From Flagellimonas sp. 389 (GTDB lineage Bacteria > Bacteroidota > Bacteroidia > Flavobacteriales > Flavobacteriaceae): 64,000 bases of DNA. Position 1 is the first letter of the stretch, and every line of letters begins with the position of its first letter. Position numbers and translations under genes: made by a program. The notes under the pieces are model-generated. The model ran no database searches and was not told the DNA's origin. It saw only the letters and a list, made by a program, of their open reading frames with translations. Location of the stretch: the NCBI RefSeq assembly GCF_018449435.1, contig NZ_JAHCMU010000013.1:62001-126000 (forward strand). The letters run 5' to 3'. This document shows positions 54,169 to 62,817 of the stretch, in pieces.

Positions 54169-56652
54169 TTAAAATTTATAGGAGGTTGTCAGCAACACAT
54201 TTCGTGGTGCTCCAGGAAAAAGTCGTGATGCAAACAATGCACCTCCCCAATATGTTTCATCGAACAAGTTGTTCACCTTAAGCGCCAATTGTATATTTCC
54301 TCCTGAGGGGCGATAATAAACTGCGGCATCAAATACCGTATACGCCGGAAGCAGCACACGATCGCTGTACCATGAGAATCGATCTCCACGATATTCTGTT
54401 CCAAAACCAATTCCGACGTCTCTCAAGGTATTATCCCTAAAATCATATCTGGCCCAAAGGTTAGCACTATGCTCCGGTGTTCCACCCGCTCGTTCACCAA
54501 TCAAAGTAGGATCATCATCCGCGATTATTTCAGCATCGATATAGGCATAGGAAGCATTTACCTGAAAATTTGGTAAGATGTAGCCCGATAGGTCCCACTC
54601 AAAACCTCTACTTCTTCGTGCGCCACCCTCAATCAACAAATCCTCATCGTTGGGATCGGGTTGCAAAAGGTTTTTTTGATTGATTTCATAAACGGCCATG
54701 TTCATTGCCAATCGTCCTCTAAAGAACTCTCCTTTTGCTCCAAACTCGATCAAATCACTTTCCAAGGGGTCAAATTCTGCTGGAGAACTTGCCCAGAAAA
54801 AGTTTTCTGTAGCCGGTGATAAAGTAACGGTATTTGATTGCGGTTGAAAGCCCTCAATATAGGTTCCATAGACATTTATATTGTCCGTTGCCTCGTACGT
54901 AATCCCTAGACGTGGTATAAAAGCTTCGTTTTTAAAACTTTCTTCATCGTTGGATTCATAATTGAACTTATCCTCATACCACTCGTAACGAAGGTTGACC
55001 AAGGCAGAAAGCTTCCATATCTTAAATTGGTTTTGAATGTAGACCCCACTGGAGGTAGTTAGGTTTGCCGGAATTGCGAATTCTGACATGGTATAGTCGT
55101 TGATAATCCTCATGTTGTTTTGAGGGTCGGTCAAATCAAAATGGGGAACATTAGGTCTCGGTGCCAGTACACCATCGATTTCAATAGTTTGAAAATCTGC
55201 GGCATCGGCCGGATCAAAATTACTTACGCTCCCGTCATTTCTTAAATACCTTCGCGCTCCATTTTGTCCACCACCCTTGGTACGCTCCCACCAACTTCCA
55301 TCGTATCCTATAAGAGCTTTATTAGTGATTTTATCACTTTCAAAATCAAAATTTACAAAAGCATTGAAATTATCGGTGACCCAGAACTGCTTTCGTTCCA
55401 CATAACGCATTTCAGCTAGGGTATTGATAGGATTTCCTTCGATATCCACAGCGGCGGCGTTCACAGTTCTGTGCTCGGCAAGGTCTTCTTCCCAAGTTTG
55501 TTTCATATACGAGACATTGAAGCCAATGTTATCTGTAATCTGCTTGGTGAAGTTGCCCATCACCAAAAACTCCTTTGACTTAAAAAAGTCGTTTGAAGCC
55601 CCTACGTTAAGGGAAGTCGGCGTACTGTTCAAATCAAATTCCCCATTGATGGCACCAAAAATGGGCTGCCCCCTATCGAGGTTGCCAACACCATTACTAT
55701 ATATCATTTCTACATTTAATGCTGTAGTATTATTAGGTATGTATGAAATAGACGGTGTAATCAAAAAAGCGTTGTTCTGTACCACATCCCGAAAAGACCT
55801 AGCTTCCTGTACTGCTGCATTAAAACGGTATAAAAGGGTTTTAGATTCATTCAATGGCCCTGTAAAATCTACTGTTGCCCTAAGCGTTCCAAAACTGCCC
55901 ACGGTAGCACTTACCTCGTTTCGCTTTTCCCTTAAAGGTTTTTTGGTTACCATATTTATGGTCCCGCCTGGGTCAACACTGGAAAAAGTTACCGAAGAGG
56001 GTCCTTTGACAACTTCTACCCGTTCTATGTGAGAGGTTATGGGCTGTAGAAAATAATACTGACGTGTTCGCATTCCATTGATGACCTGTCCCTCTTCTGC
56101 TTGTGTGACACCCCGTATGTTGAAATGATTGTAAAATGCCGTGGAAGTAACACTACTGGCAGCTTTTACTGCATCTGCCAATTGAAACGCTTGACGGTCG
56201 TTCATCAATTCTTTGGTAATTGTTGATACCGCTTGTGGTAACTCCTTGTTTTTGATGGCCACCTTAGTCGAAGAAAAGGAATAATCGCTATTGTAGTCGG
56301 TCCTAGCACGACCTATGACCTCAACATTTTGTAAGCTCTCTGTAGTTTCTGTTAATACAACAGTTCCCAAATCAAGTACAGTAGAAGAACTTACATCGAT
56401 GGATTTTTGGTGGGAAGCATATCCCAAAAAGCGTACTTCGAACTCGTAAACTCCTTCGGGTACATTTAGTTGAAATGCTCCGTTCCTATCTGTCAACACT
56501 CCGAACATGTTGTCTGTATTACCAATGGAAACCGTAGCACCAAAAATTGGACTTCCTTGCTCATCGGTAACCGAACCCGTTACCTCTTGAGCGTGGATAT
56601 TCACAACAAAACTAAAAAGTAATAATATAAATAGGTTTTTTATGATTCTCAT
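54169..56652 (-). CDS. TonB-dependent receptor (siderophore-type)
   Basis: An 827-aa outer-membrane receptor: signal peptide (1-21), CarboxypepD_reg domain (about 22-107, EVTGSVTDEQGSPIFGATV), plug domain (about 135-245, FNIRGVTQAEEGQVINGMRT, IERVEVVKGPSSVTFSSVDP), and a 22-strand barrel ending TTSYKF. The plug resembles the FhuA/siderophore group. Ligand unknown; ferric siderophore or a metal complex is likely. It sits between the ABC ATPase and two permease genes in one minus-strand operon. Confidence 0.93.
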   Translation of the reverse strand: MRIIKNLFILLLFSFVVNIHAQEVTGSVTDEQGSPIFGATVSIGNTDNMFGVLTDRNGAFQLNVPEGVYEFEVRFLGYASHQKSIDVSSSTVLDLGTVVLTETTESLQNVEVIGRARTDYNSDYSFSSTKVAIKNKELPQAVSTITKELMNDRQAFQLADAVKAASSVTSTAFYNHFNIRGVTQAEEGQVINGMRTRQYYFLQPITSHIERVEVVKGPSSVTFSSVDPGGTINMVTKKPLREKRNEVSATVGSFGTLRATVDFTGPLNESKTLLYRFNAAVQEARSFRDVVQNNAFLITPSISYIPNNTTALNVEMIYSNGVGNLDRGQPIFGAINGEFDLNSTPTSLNVGASNDFFKSKEFLVMGNFTKQITDNIGFNVSYMKQTWEEDLAEHRTVNAAAVDIEGNPINTLAEMRYVERKQFWVTDNFNAFVNFDFESDKITNKALIGYDGSWWERTKGGGQNGARRYLRNDGSVSNFDPADAADFQTIEIDGVLAPRPNVPHFDLTDPQNNMRIINDYTMSEFAIPANLTTSSGVYIQNQFKIWKLSALVNLRYEWYEDKFNYESNDEESFKNEAFIPRLGITYEATDNINVYGTYIEGFQPQSNTVTLSPATENFFWASSPAEFDPLESDLIEFGAKGEFFRGRLAMNMAVYEINQKNLLQPDPNDEDLLIEGGARRSRGFEWDLSGYILPNFQVNASYAYIDAEIIADDDPTLIGERAGGTPEHSANLWARYDFRDNTLRDVGIGFGTEYRGDRFSWYSDRVLLPAYTVFDAAVYYRPSGGNIQLALKVNNLFDETYWGGALFASRLFPGAPRNVLLTTSYKF

Positions 56653-56754
56653 TTGTGTTCGTTTTATTTTCGGGGTAATCTGTTATCTGCACAATCAAAA
56701 AGTAACTCCGCACCTAAGGCGAAATCACTACTCTGATCATTTTGATTTAAGATT

Positions 56755-57450
56755 TTAGATTGTTTTTAAGTATAGATTTTGTAATTCGTTGGCATTTATA
56801 TCCGTTGTTTCCGACTCGTACACCAAACGGCCTTCTTTCATAATACCAATCCTGGTACCGACATTAACAGCATTGAAAATATCATGTGTCGCCATAAAAA
56901 TAGATTTTCCCATTTGGCTCAATTCCTTGCAAATCGCAGTAAACTCTACCGCAGCCTTAGGATCAAGGCCAGAGATCGGCTCATCCATAAATATGAAGCC
57001 TGCATTTTTGGATAGTGCAATGGCGATACCTACTTTCTGTCGCATTCCCTTAGAATAAGAGGCCAGCTTATTAAGGTGGGCGGTTTCCTGAAGCCCAGCT
57101 TTTAATAAGTAGGACGCCAATTCCTCCTTTGAATACCGAAACCCTGCAATTCGGCTAAAAAAGTCAAGATTTTCCATACCTGATAGGTTACCGTAAAGTT
57201 GTACTACTTCAGGTATATAGGCTATCATTTTTGAAGTGGCATTACTGTTTGGCTTTACTTCGACGCCATTAATTAAAGCCTTACCGCTTGTAGCTGTTAG
57301 TAAACCAAGAAATAAATTTATCGTGGTGGTTTTACCGGCACCATTTTGGCCCAGCAAACAGAAAATTTCACCTTGAGCAACAGAAAGATTCAAGTCGCTC
57401 AATGCTTCATGTCCACCATATCTTTTGGTAAGATTGATTGCTTCTAGCAT
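56755..57450 (-). CDS. ABC transporter ATP-binding protein
   Basis: A 231-aa ATPase with Walker A GQNGAGKTT (34-42), signature YSKGMRQ (132-138) and Walker B FIFMDEP (152-158), followed by the H-loop MATHDIF. The Q-loop position reads YIPE, as in the CcmA/NosF-like ABC-2 group. It energises the two DUF3526-type permeases downstream. It lies 102 nt before the TonB receptor gene and 122 nt after the small His/Cys protein gene. Confidence 0.94.
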   Translation of the reverse strand: MLEAINLTKRYGGHEALSDLNLSVAQGEIFCLLGQNGAGKTTTINLFLGLLTATSGKALINGVEVKPNSNATSKMIAYIPEVVQLYGNLSGMENLDFFSRIAGFRYSKEELASYLLKAGLQETAHLNKLASYSKGMRQKVGIAIALSKNAGFIFMDEPISGLDPKAAVEFTAICKELSQMGKSIFMATHDIFNAVNVGTRIGIMKEGRLVYESETTDINANELQNLYLKTI

Positions 57451-57572
57451 ATTATACTATGTAAATGTGATTGATTAAGCTATGGTACGCCATTGGATGA
57501 TACAGCGTAAAATGAATTATTGGAAACCTTGTATGAAGGTCGCCATATTCAATTAAGTAAAAAGAAAGATAT

Positions 57573-57890
57573 TTAGGCTACCGGCGGTCCTCGCAGGTAA
57601 TATTGTTCTTGGGAAACAATATTGATGGTTCCCACTATACTTTGATGAAAATAGTAGGAAAAAGTAGCTAATTCGTAAACAAAGAGATCTTGAACATGTA
57701 GTTGCTGATCAAAATAAAAACTACAGATATGACAGTCTGAATTTTCCGCAGTAACTATATCTGTAAAATCGTTGTTAACGGTATTTACAGTATGTTCTGC
57801 ATGCGTATGTGAGTGAAAAATCAAAACAACGGGTAATGACAAAACATACATTGCCAGAATACCCGCCACTATTTGGATTTTATTTTTCAC
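57573..57890 (-). CDS. Small exported His/Cys protein of the uptake operon
   Basis: A 105-aa protein: N-terminal hydrophobic segment (about 6-25, signal or anchor), then a His cluster HSHTHAEH, a CHIC motif followed by SFYFDQQ, and a C-terminus YYLRGPPVA. The CxxC plus His pattern and the RGPP end resemble small DUF2946-like proteins that sit beside TonB receptors for metals. It may bind Cu, Fe or Zn in the periplasm. It is the first gene of the five-gene operon. Confidence 0.7.
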   Translation of the reverse strand: MKNKIQIVAGILAMYVLSLPVVLIFHSHTHAEHTVNTVNNDFTDIVTAENSDCHICSFYFDQQLHVQDLFVYELATFSYYFHQSIVGTINIVSQEQYYLRGPPVA

Positions 57891-58091
57891 GTTTACTAAA
57901 GTAATACATTTTTCATCTTATTCATATCTACTTTCTATTTCGTCTATGTATTTGCTGATTTCAATAAGTAGAGCGATTATAAAAAGTTTTTAACCTATAC
58001 CACTTGTATAATTTAAAATGTGATACGAAAAAAAATAAATGACCAGAAATGCGAATCAATAAAGGTCATCAACGATAATAACTTTATTGAA

Positions 58092-59450
58092 TTAAGAGAT
58101 TGTCATATCACCCAACAGACTCAAAATCTTATTTTCAATAGTCTTGGAATCCCAATGCGCTTCAATATTTGGCATTGACATTACTTCTTGCATGATTTCC
58201 TCTTGCTTATCCCCTACTGCCAGGGCTTCTGCATAAGACCGTTCGGAAAAAGTAACACGACTATATACAGGAATCCACTTCTCAGGATGATTTTCAGCAA
58301 ATCGTTTTTCAATTTTCTTTTGTAACAGGAATTTTGGGTCAGCGGTTTTATGGCTCATTTCCATAAAATTCCGATAACTGAGTTCAGCAATGGCATCCGC
58401 ATTGGGTTTACGACTTTTTTGATATTCGCTAAAAATAGTTTCCCAGTCGTCTCCATGAGCTTCCATAAGTTTATCCAATTCATAAATATCCTCAAAACCT
58501 GCATTCATTCCTTGACCATAAAATGGCACGATAGCATGGGCAGAATCACCAACCAACGCAACCTTGTTCCAATAGGTCCATGGATAGCATTTCATCGTTA
58601 CCATGGCACTGGTAGGGTTTTTAAAAAAATCCCTCGTCAGATTTTCTATTTCCTTGCTTACATTGGGGAAATAGGTCTTGAAAAACGCCTTGGCCTCTTT
58701 TTTATTGGTGATATTTTCAAAAGAAACTTCTCCTTCAAAAGGTAAAAACAGGGTACAGGTAAAACTTCCATCTAGATTTGGCATGGCAATGAGCATGAAT
58801 TTTCCCCTTGGCCAAATATGAAAGGAGTTTTTATTCAATTTGTGCGTACCATCCTCGTTGGGTGGAATCGTCAATTCCTTATACCCTACGTCTATAAAAT
58901 CCTGGGAATAATCAAACCTGCTACGACGTTGCATTTTATGTCTTACACGAGAGAAAGCGCCGTCACAACCAAATATAGTATCGTATTGGTATTCCTTCCA
59001 CTCACTTTTCTCGGATTCTCCCGTAAATATCTTGGCTTCTGGTAAATCAACGTCCCAAACCTTTTCATTAAATCTAAAAAGAACCCCTGCCTCTTCTGCC
59101 AAGTCGATCATTTTTCTGTTTAGGATTCCACGGGAAATTGACCATATTGCCTCGCCTTCTTTGCCATATTTCTGAAAATAAACTGGTTTATCGTTTACGT
59201 GCATGGCTCGTTTATCCAAAGGAATCGCAATTTCTTTGATAGTTTCTTCCAGTCCTACTTTACGAAGGGATTTCCATCCTCGGTTGCTCATGGCCAAGTT
59301 AATGGAGCGGCCAGAGAATTCTATTGTCCGTATATCTGGCCTTCTATCAAAAACTGTAACCGAATGTCCTTTTTTCCTTAAATAAATAGCTAAAAGAGAG
59401 CCCACCAATCCAGAACCGATGATGGCAATATTTTTAGAGATCTGTATCAT
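58092..59450 (-). CDS. kmo: Kynurenine 3-monooxygenase
   Basis: An FAD/NADPH hydroxylase converting kynurenine to 3-hydroxykynurenine in tryptophan breakdown. The 452-aa protein has the GxGxxG motif AIIGSGLVGSLLA, the KMO signature GRSINLAMSNRGW, SISRGILNRKMIDLAEE, and the FAD motif GDSAHAIVPFYGQGMNAGFED. I chose the ATG at 59450, directly before the conserved strand. No other kynurenine pathway gene is adjacent. Confidence 0.94.
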   Translation of the reverse strand: MIQISKNIAIIGSGLVGSLLAIYLRKKGHSVTVFDRRPDIRTIEFSGRSINLAMSNRGWKSLRKVGLEETIKEIAIPLDKRAMHVNDKPVYFQKYGKEGEAIWSISRGILNRKMIDLAEEAGVLFRFNEKVWDVDLPEAKIFTGESEKSEWKEYQYDTIFGCDGAFSRVRHKMQRRSRFDYSQDFIDVGYKELTIPPNEDGTHKLNKNSFHIWPRGKFMLIAMPNLDGSFTCTLFLPFEGEVSFENITNKKEAKAFFKTYFPNVSKEIENLTRDFFKNPTSAMVTMKCYPWTYWNKVALVGDSAHAIVPFYGQGMNAGFEDIYELDKLMEAHGDDWETIFSEYQKSRKPNADAIAELSYRNFMEMSHKTADPKFLLQKKIEKRFAENHPEKWIPVYSRVTFSERSYAEALAVGDKQEEIMQEVMSMPNIEAHWDSKTIENKILSLLGDMTIS

Positions 59451-59459
59451 AAATGCCAA

Positions 59460-59734
59460 TAGGCGAATTCGTATTAAACTTTAAAAATACGGAAAATTGA
59501 AATATCAAAAATCAATTGGAATAAAGACCGCTGCGCTTGAAGAGCAAGGAAACAAGACGTACTTATGTTGATTTTTGAATTTTGACATTTATTTAACGAA
59601 CGGTCGTAGGCTTTTGGTGCAAAAGTTGACGTATATAGTCTAAATATTCCGCTTCGGCGCCACTATATGAAAAAAGTCCTTCACAAGATTTGCGAAGGAC
59701 TTTTTCCCTTTTAAGTAAGGTAGTAAACAATTAC
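59460..59734. other. 275-nt intergenic region with terminator and gene-like trace
   Basis: Apart from the hairpin at 59671-59705, the minus strand reads YSGAEAEYLDYIRQLLHQ then KPTTVR and a stop (about 59612-59680) without a start codon. This looks like a coding trace but I cannot assign it. No complete gene is seen. Confidence 0.35.
59671..59705. terminator. Terminator between kmo region and clpP
   Basis: AAAAAGTCCTTC (59671-59682) and GAAGGACTTTTT (59694-59705) form a 12-bp stem with an 11-nt loop and T-runs on both strands. It lies 30 nt downstream of the clpP stop. Confidence 0.9.
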
Positions 59735-60283
59735 CTACTCCAATATACCGTCTACGATACCGTATTTCACAGACTCTTCTGCACCCATCCAATAATCACG
59801 GTCAAAATCTTTCATCACCTTATCAAAATCCTGTCCACAATTATCTGCCAGTATTTTTGCTCCAAGCTCTTTGGTCTTTATAATTTCCTTGGCTTGAATC
59901 TCAATATTGGAAGCCTGCCCTTGGGCACCACCACTTGGCTGATGAATCATTACTCGCGCATGTGGCTGTATAAATCTTCTTCCTTTCTCACCAACGGACA
60001 ATAAAATTGAACCCATTGAAGCAGCTAAACCTGAACAAACTGTAGAAACCGGACTTTTTATTTGCTTGATGGTATCATAAATAGCAAAACCAGAAGTAAC
60101 ATAACCGCCCGGGCTATTGATAATAAGTTGGATTTCCTTATTGTTCTGTAAATCTAAATACAGTAAACGATCAATAACATGTTTTGCGGAATCATCATCT
60201 ACCATACCCCATAAAAACACCTTGCGCTCTTCCAATAATTTTTCTTGGACCAATTCTTGAACTTTTCCTTTTTTTGAACTCAT
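59735..60283 (-). CDS. clpP: ATP-dependent Clp protease proteolytic subunit (ClpP-type)
   Basis: A serine protease barrel working with Clp ATPases. The 182-aa protein lacks a long propeptide. The catalytic triad is visible: Ser89 in GLAASMGS, His114 in VMIHQPSGG, and Asp162 in DRDYWM. INSPGGYVTSGFAIYD matches the family. No clpX is adjacent, so this may be an additional ClpP paralogue. Confidence 0.92.
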   Translation of the reverse strand: MSSKKGKVQELVQEKLLEERKVFLWGMVDDDSAKHVIDRLLYLDLQNNKEIQLIINSPGGYVTSGFAIYDTIKQIKSPVSTVCSGLAASMGSILLSVGEKGRRFIQPHARVMIHQPSGGAQGQASNIEIQAKEIIKTKELGAKILADNCGQDFDKVMKDFDRDYWMGAEESVKYGIVDGILE

Positions 60284-60303
60284 TTTTTATTTCTTGAAAG
60301 TTT

Positions 60304-60311
60304 CAAAATTA
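60304..60311 (-). promoter_or_regulatory. Candidate -7 box for clpP
   Basis: On the minus strand TAATTTTG matches TAnnTTTG, 21 nt upstream of the clpP ATG. No clear -33 element. Confidence 0.35.
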
Positions 60312-60368
60312 ATCAAATTCCAAAGAAGTTATTGCTTCAAACATACCTCATTCTCCAAATAAAGGTAA

Positions 60369-61196
60369 TTATGACTTTATCTCTACCTTTTCCGATACAA
60401 CATCTTTAATTGGGATGACAAATTTTCCTTTTTTTGTCACCAAGGTCAATGTATTGTTTTCAATGGCTTCTACTGTTCCCGAGTTTTCCCCTATTACCAA
60501 CTTATCACCAACGGCATATGTTCTTCTTGTGTAGAAAGACCTAAGAATATCGGTAATGATATCCTTAGAGCCAAGTCCAAGTCCTATGGCAAAGGCCAAC
60601 AAAAACGCACCAAGAATAAGGGTAATATTATTGGTGATAATTGTAGTATCGATTCCGGCTTGGTTCAATGCGGTTATGGAAATAAAGATTACGATGATGT
60701 AAAAAAGGAGATTACTTACGAGGTTAGACCCGCTAAACTCTAGTGAATCGAATAATTTCTTTACCGTGGTTTTGATGAAATTACCAATGTAAAGCCCGAT
60801 CATCATCAATGCCAAAGCACTGAACAATCTGGGCAGGTAACGCAACAAATTGCCTATTTCCGTAGAAATAATTTCCCAGCTTAATATATCAGCTGCAACG
60901 ATCAAGAATACCAAGAGCAATAACCATTTTACAAAACCAAGAATCACTTTAATGATATCGATTTTAAAATCTCCTTTACCAAAAAGGTTCATCTCATTTA
61001 TCTTATCGCTCAATGTATTGATTTTGGCAAGCTTCAAAATCTTTCCTAGTACAAAAAGTATAATTTTAGTTACCAGCCATCCCACCAACAGTATAATGAG
61101 TGCGCCAATAATCTTGGGCAGTGCCAACGCAATATCTCTGCCCATTGCAGCGAGGGAATCAAAAGTCAAGTTCTTCCATTCATTAATTGTTTCCAT
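60369..61196 (-). CDS. Small-conductance mechanosensitive channel (MscS family)
   Basis: A 275-aa membrane protein: four hydrophobic segments (about 28-52, 78-105, 125-145, 165-215), the Gly/Ala-rich pore helix ILGAFLLAFAIGLGLGSKDI, and a short cytoplasmic beta domain (YAVGDKLVIGENSGTVEAIE). It releases solutes under osmotic downshock. The C-terminus is shorter than in E. coli MscS, as the final alpha-beta domain is missing. It is the third gene after the sigma factor and 62-aa protein genes. Confidence 0.9.
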   Translation of the reverse strand: METINEWKNLTFDSLAAMGRDIALALPKIIGALIILLVGWLVTKIILFVLGKILKLAKINTLSDKINEMNLFGKGDFKIDIIKVILGFVKWLLLLVFLIVAADILSWEIISTEIGNLLRYLPRLFSALALMMIGLYIGNFIKTTVKKLFDSLEFSGSNLVSNLLFYIIVIFISITALNQAGIDTTIITNNITLILGAFLLAFAIGLGLGSKDIITDILRSFYTRRTYAVGDKLVIGENSGTVEAIENNTLTLVTKKGKFVIPIKDVVSEKVEIKS

Positions 61197-61219
61197 GTGT
61201 ATTGTTTTATCGTGTTGTT

Positions 61220-61408
61220 TTAATTGTCTTTTGTTGTTCTAAAAAGTTTGCGCAAAGCGGAACCAATATTAAAAGAGAAAAGCGAGGCTAAATCCATTAA
61301 CAACTTAGCAGCAGCTATGTCGTTCATGACCTTTTTCTTCATTCCCGGGGGAACTTCCCGTAATGAAGCTTCTAATTCCCTAAATGGATTTCTTCTTTGC
61401 TTTGCCAT
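61220..61408 (-). CDS. Small basic protein between sigma factor and MscS
   Basis: A 62-aa protein starting MAKQRRNPFRELEASLREVP and ending in a basic C-terminus. The first half is polar (PGMKKKVMNDI), the second is an amphipathic helix (LLMDLASLFSF). It has no Cys or known motif. Its ATG directly follows the sigma-factor stop codon with no spacer, so it is expressed with that gene. It might be an anti-sigma-like or regulatory peptide, but this is only positional. Confidence 0.75.
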   Translation of the reverse strand: MAKQRRNPFRELEASLREVPPGMKKKVMNDIAAAKLLMDLASLFSFNIGSALRKLFRTTKDN

Positions 61409-62038
61409 CTATGGTAACGTGTTATAGGTTTCCACCAATCGTTCTTTTGCTCTTTTCAATCGCATTTTTACTGCGCTCTCGCCAAGCTCCATCAACTCGA
61501 CCAACTCTTTTATCGATGCTCCATCCTGGTATTTCAACAATAAAATGGATTTTTCTTCTGCAGAGACCAATTCCAAAGCCTCTCTTAACTTGCTTGCCTT
61601 CATCTCATAGAGACTTTCCTCGGGCACCTCTTCTGCCAATTTATATTCAGAATCTTCTACGGGAGAAGATTTATCACTCATCTTTCGCTGTTTGTTTCGA
61701 TTGACATAGTTCACACAAAAATTATAGGTAAACGAATACAACCAGGTCGAAAACTTAGACTTACCCTTAAAAAGCTTCAACTTAATGAACAGTTGCAGAA
61801 AGACATCTTGGGTCAAATCCTCGGCTTCATCTTGTGATCTTGCAAATCCATAGCATTTGTTATAAACCATTTTAGCATACCGGTCGTATAGTTTCCCGAA
61901 CAACAACGGATTGTTATTGGCAACTATCAATTTAACCAGCTCCTCATCTGAAACATTCGCATACGGGTCGTCTGCCTGCGACGATTCCTTATCGAGGTTA
62001 TTTATAAGAATAAGAAACAGCTTCTTTAAAAAGGTCAC
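61409..62038 (-). CDS. ECF-type RNA polymerase sigma factor (third)
   Basis: A 209-aa sigma-70 family protein. Region 2 includes GKLYDRYAKMVYNKCYGFA, DEAEDLTQDVFLQLFIKL and FSTWLYSFTYNFCVNYVNR; region 4 includes SILLLKYQDGASIKELVELM then ELGESAVKMRLKRAKERL. The start is GTG at 62038; no ATG is in frame. An acidic linker lies between regions. The 62-aa gene and MscS follow on the same transcript. Confidence 0.92.
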   Translation of the reverse strand: MTFLKKLFLILINNLDKESSQADDPYANVSDEELVKLIVANNNPLLFGKLYDRYAKMVYNKCYGFARSQDEAEDLTQDVFLQLFIKLKLFKGKSKFSTWLYSFTYNFCVNYVNRNKQRKMSDKSSPVEDSEYKLAEEVPEESLYEMKASKLREALELVSAEEKSILLLKYQDGASIKELVELMELGESAVKMRLKRAKERLVETYNTLP

Positions 62039-62133
62039 TTAAATACTGGGTTATGATTCGGTTAGTATTACTTTTTACGGAAATGTACTACAAGATAAAT
62101 CAAAATGACATTATATTTGAAGCAAAACTCATT

Positions 62134-62814
62134 ATGAAACGCATTCCAATTTTAACATTTCTATCTTTTCTGATGCTTTTGTCCTGCAAAACAGAACAAA
62201 AAAAGAAAGTGTCCAAAGAAAAACAGCAAAAAACTATTCTAGAAAAAATTGCCGCTGCACATGGGTATGGACATTGGAAAGCTGTAAAAGAATTTACCTT
62301 TACATTCAATGTGGATAGGGACAGCACCCATTTTGAAAGAACTTGGGTATGGCAACCAAAATCAAATACAGTTACTTCCATTACTTCAAAAGATACCTTG
62401 ACTTACAATAGAAAATCCATGGATAGCACCGCCGTAAAGATCAATGGTGGTTTTATAAATGACAGGTATTGGATTTTGGCACCATTTAATCTGATGTGGG
62501 ATGCGAACAATTTCACGTATGAACATATTGAAAATGAAAAGTCACCTATAGCTGGGGAATCCATGCAAAAATTGACCGTGGTCTATGGCAATGAAGGAGG
62601 TTACACACCCGGAGATGCGTACGACTTTTACTTTAAGGATGATTTTGTAGTTCGTGAGTGGGTTTTTAGAAAAGGAAACCAAGAAGAGCCTTCCATGGCA
62701 ACCACTTGGGAAGATTATGTTGATATGGGTGGGTTAAAATTAGTGCGCGATCATAAAAAGGCCGATGGCAACTTTAGTATTAACCTTACTAATTTAGATG
62801 TTCAAAAAGAATAA
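62134..62814 (+). CDS. Lipoprotein of unknown function
   Basis: A 226-aa exported protein: lipoprotein signal with lipobox LLSC (Cys18), a Lys-rich linker (KTEQKKKVSKEKQQK), then a domain with AAHGYGHWKAVKEFTFTFNV, TWVWQPKSNTV, KINGGFINDRYWILAPFNL and DFYFKDDFVVREWVFRKG. This resembles lipoprotein-carrier-like half-barrel proteins that bind hydrophobic chains, but I do not assign a family. I chose the ATG at 62134; the longer upstream frame would put 27 residues before the signal. Confidence 0.8.
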   Translation: MKRIPILTFLSFLMLLSCKTEQKKKVSKEKQQKTILEKIAAAHGYGHWKAVKEFTFTFNVDRDSTHFERTWVWQPKSNTVTSITSKDTLTYNRKSMDSTAVKINGGFINDRYWILAPFNLMWDANNFTYEHIENEKSPIAGESMQKLTVVYGNEGGYTPGDAYDFYFKDDFVVREWVFRKGNQEEPSMATTWEDYVDMGGLKLVRDHKKADGNFSINLTNLDVQKE

Positions 62815-62817
62815 AGG

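Noticed and set aside
55424..56032. 202-residue plus-strand frame opposite the TonB receptor
   Set aside because: Mirrors the receptor plug and barrel codons; no motif or start signal of its own.
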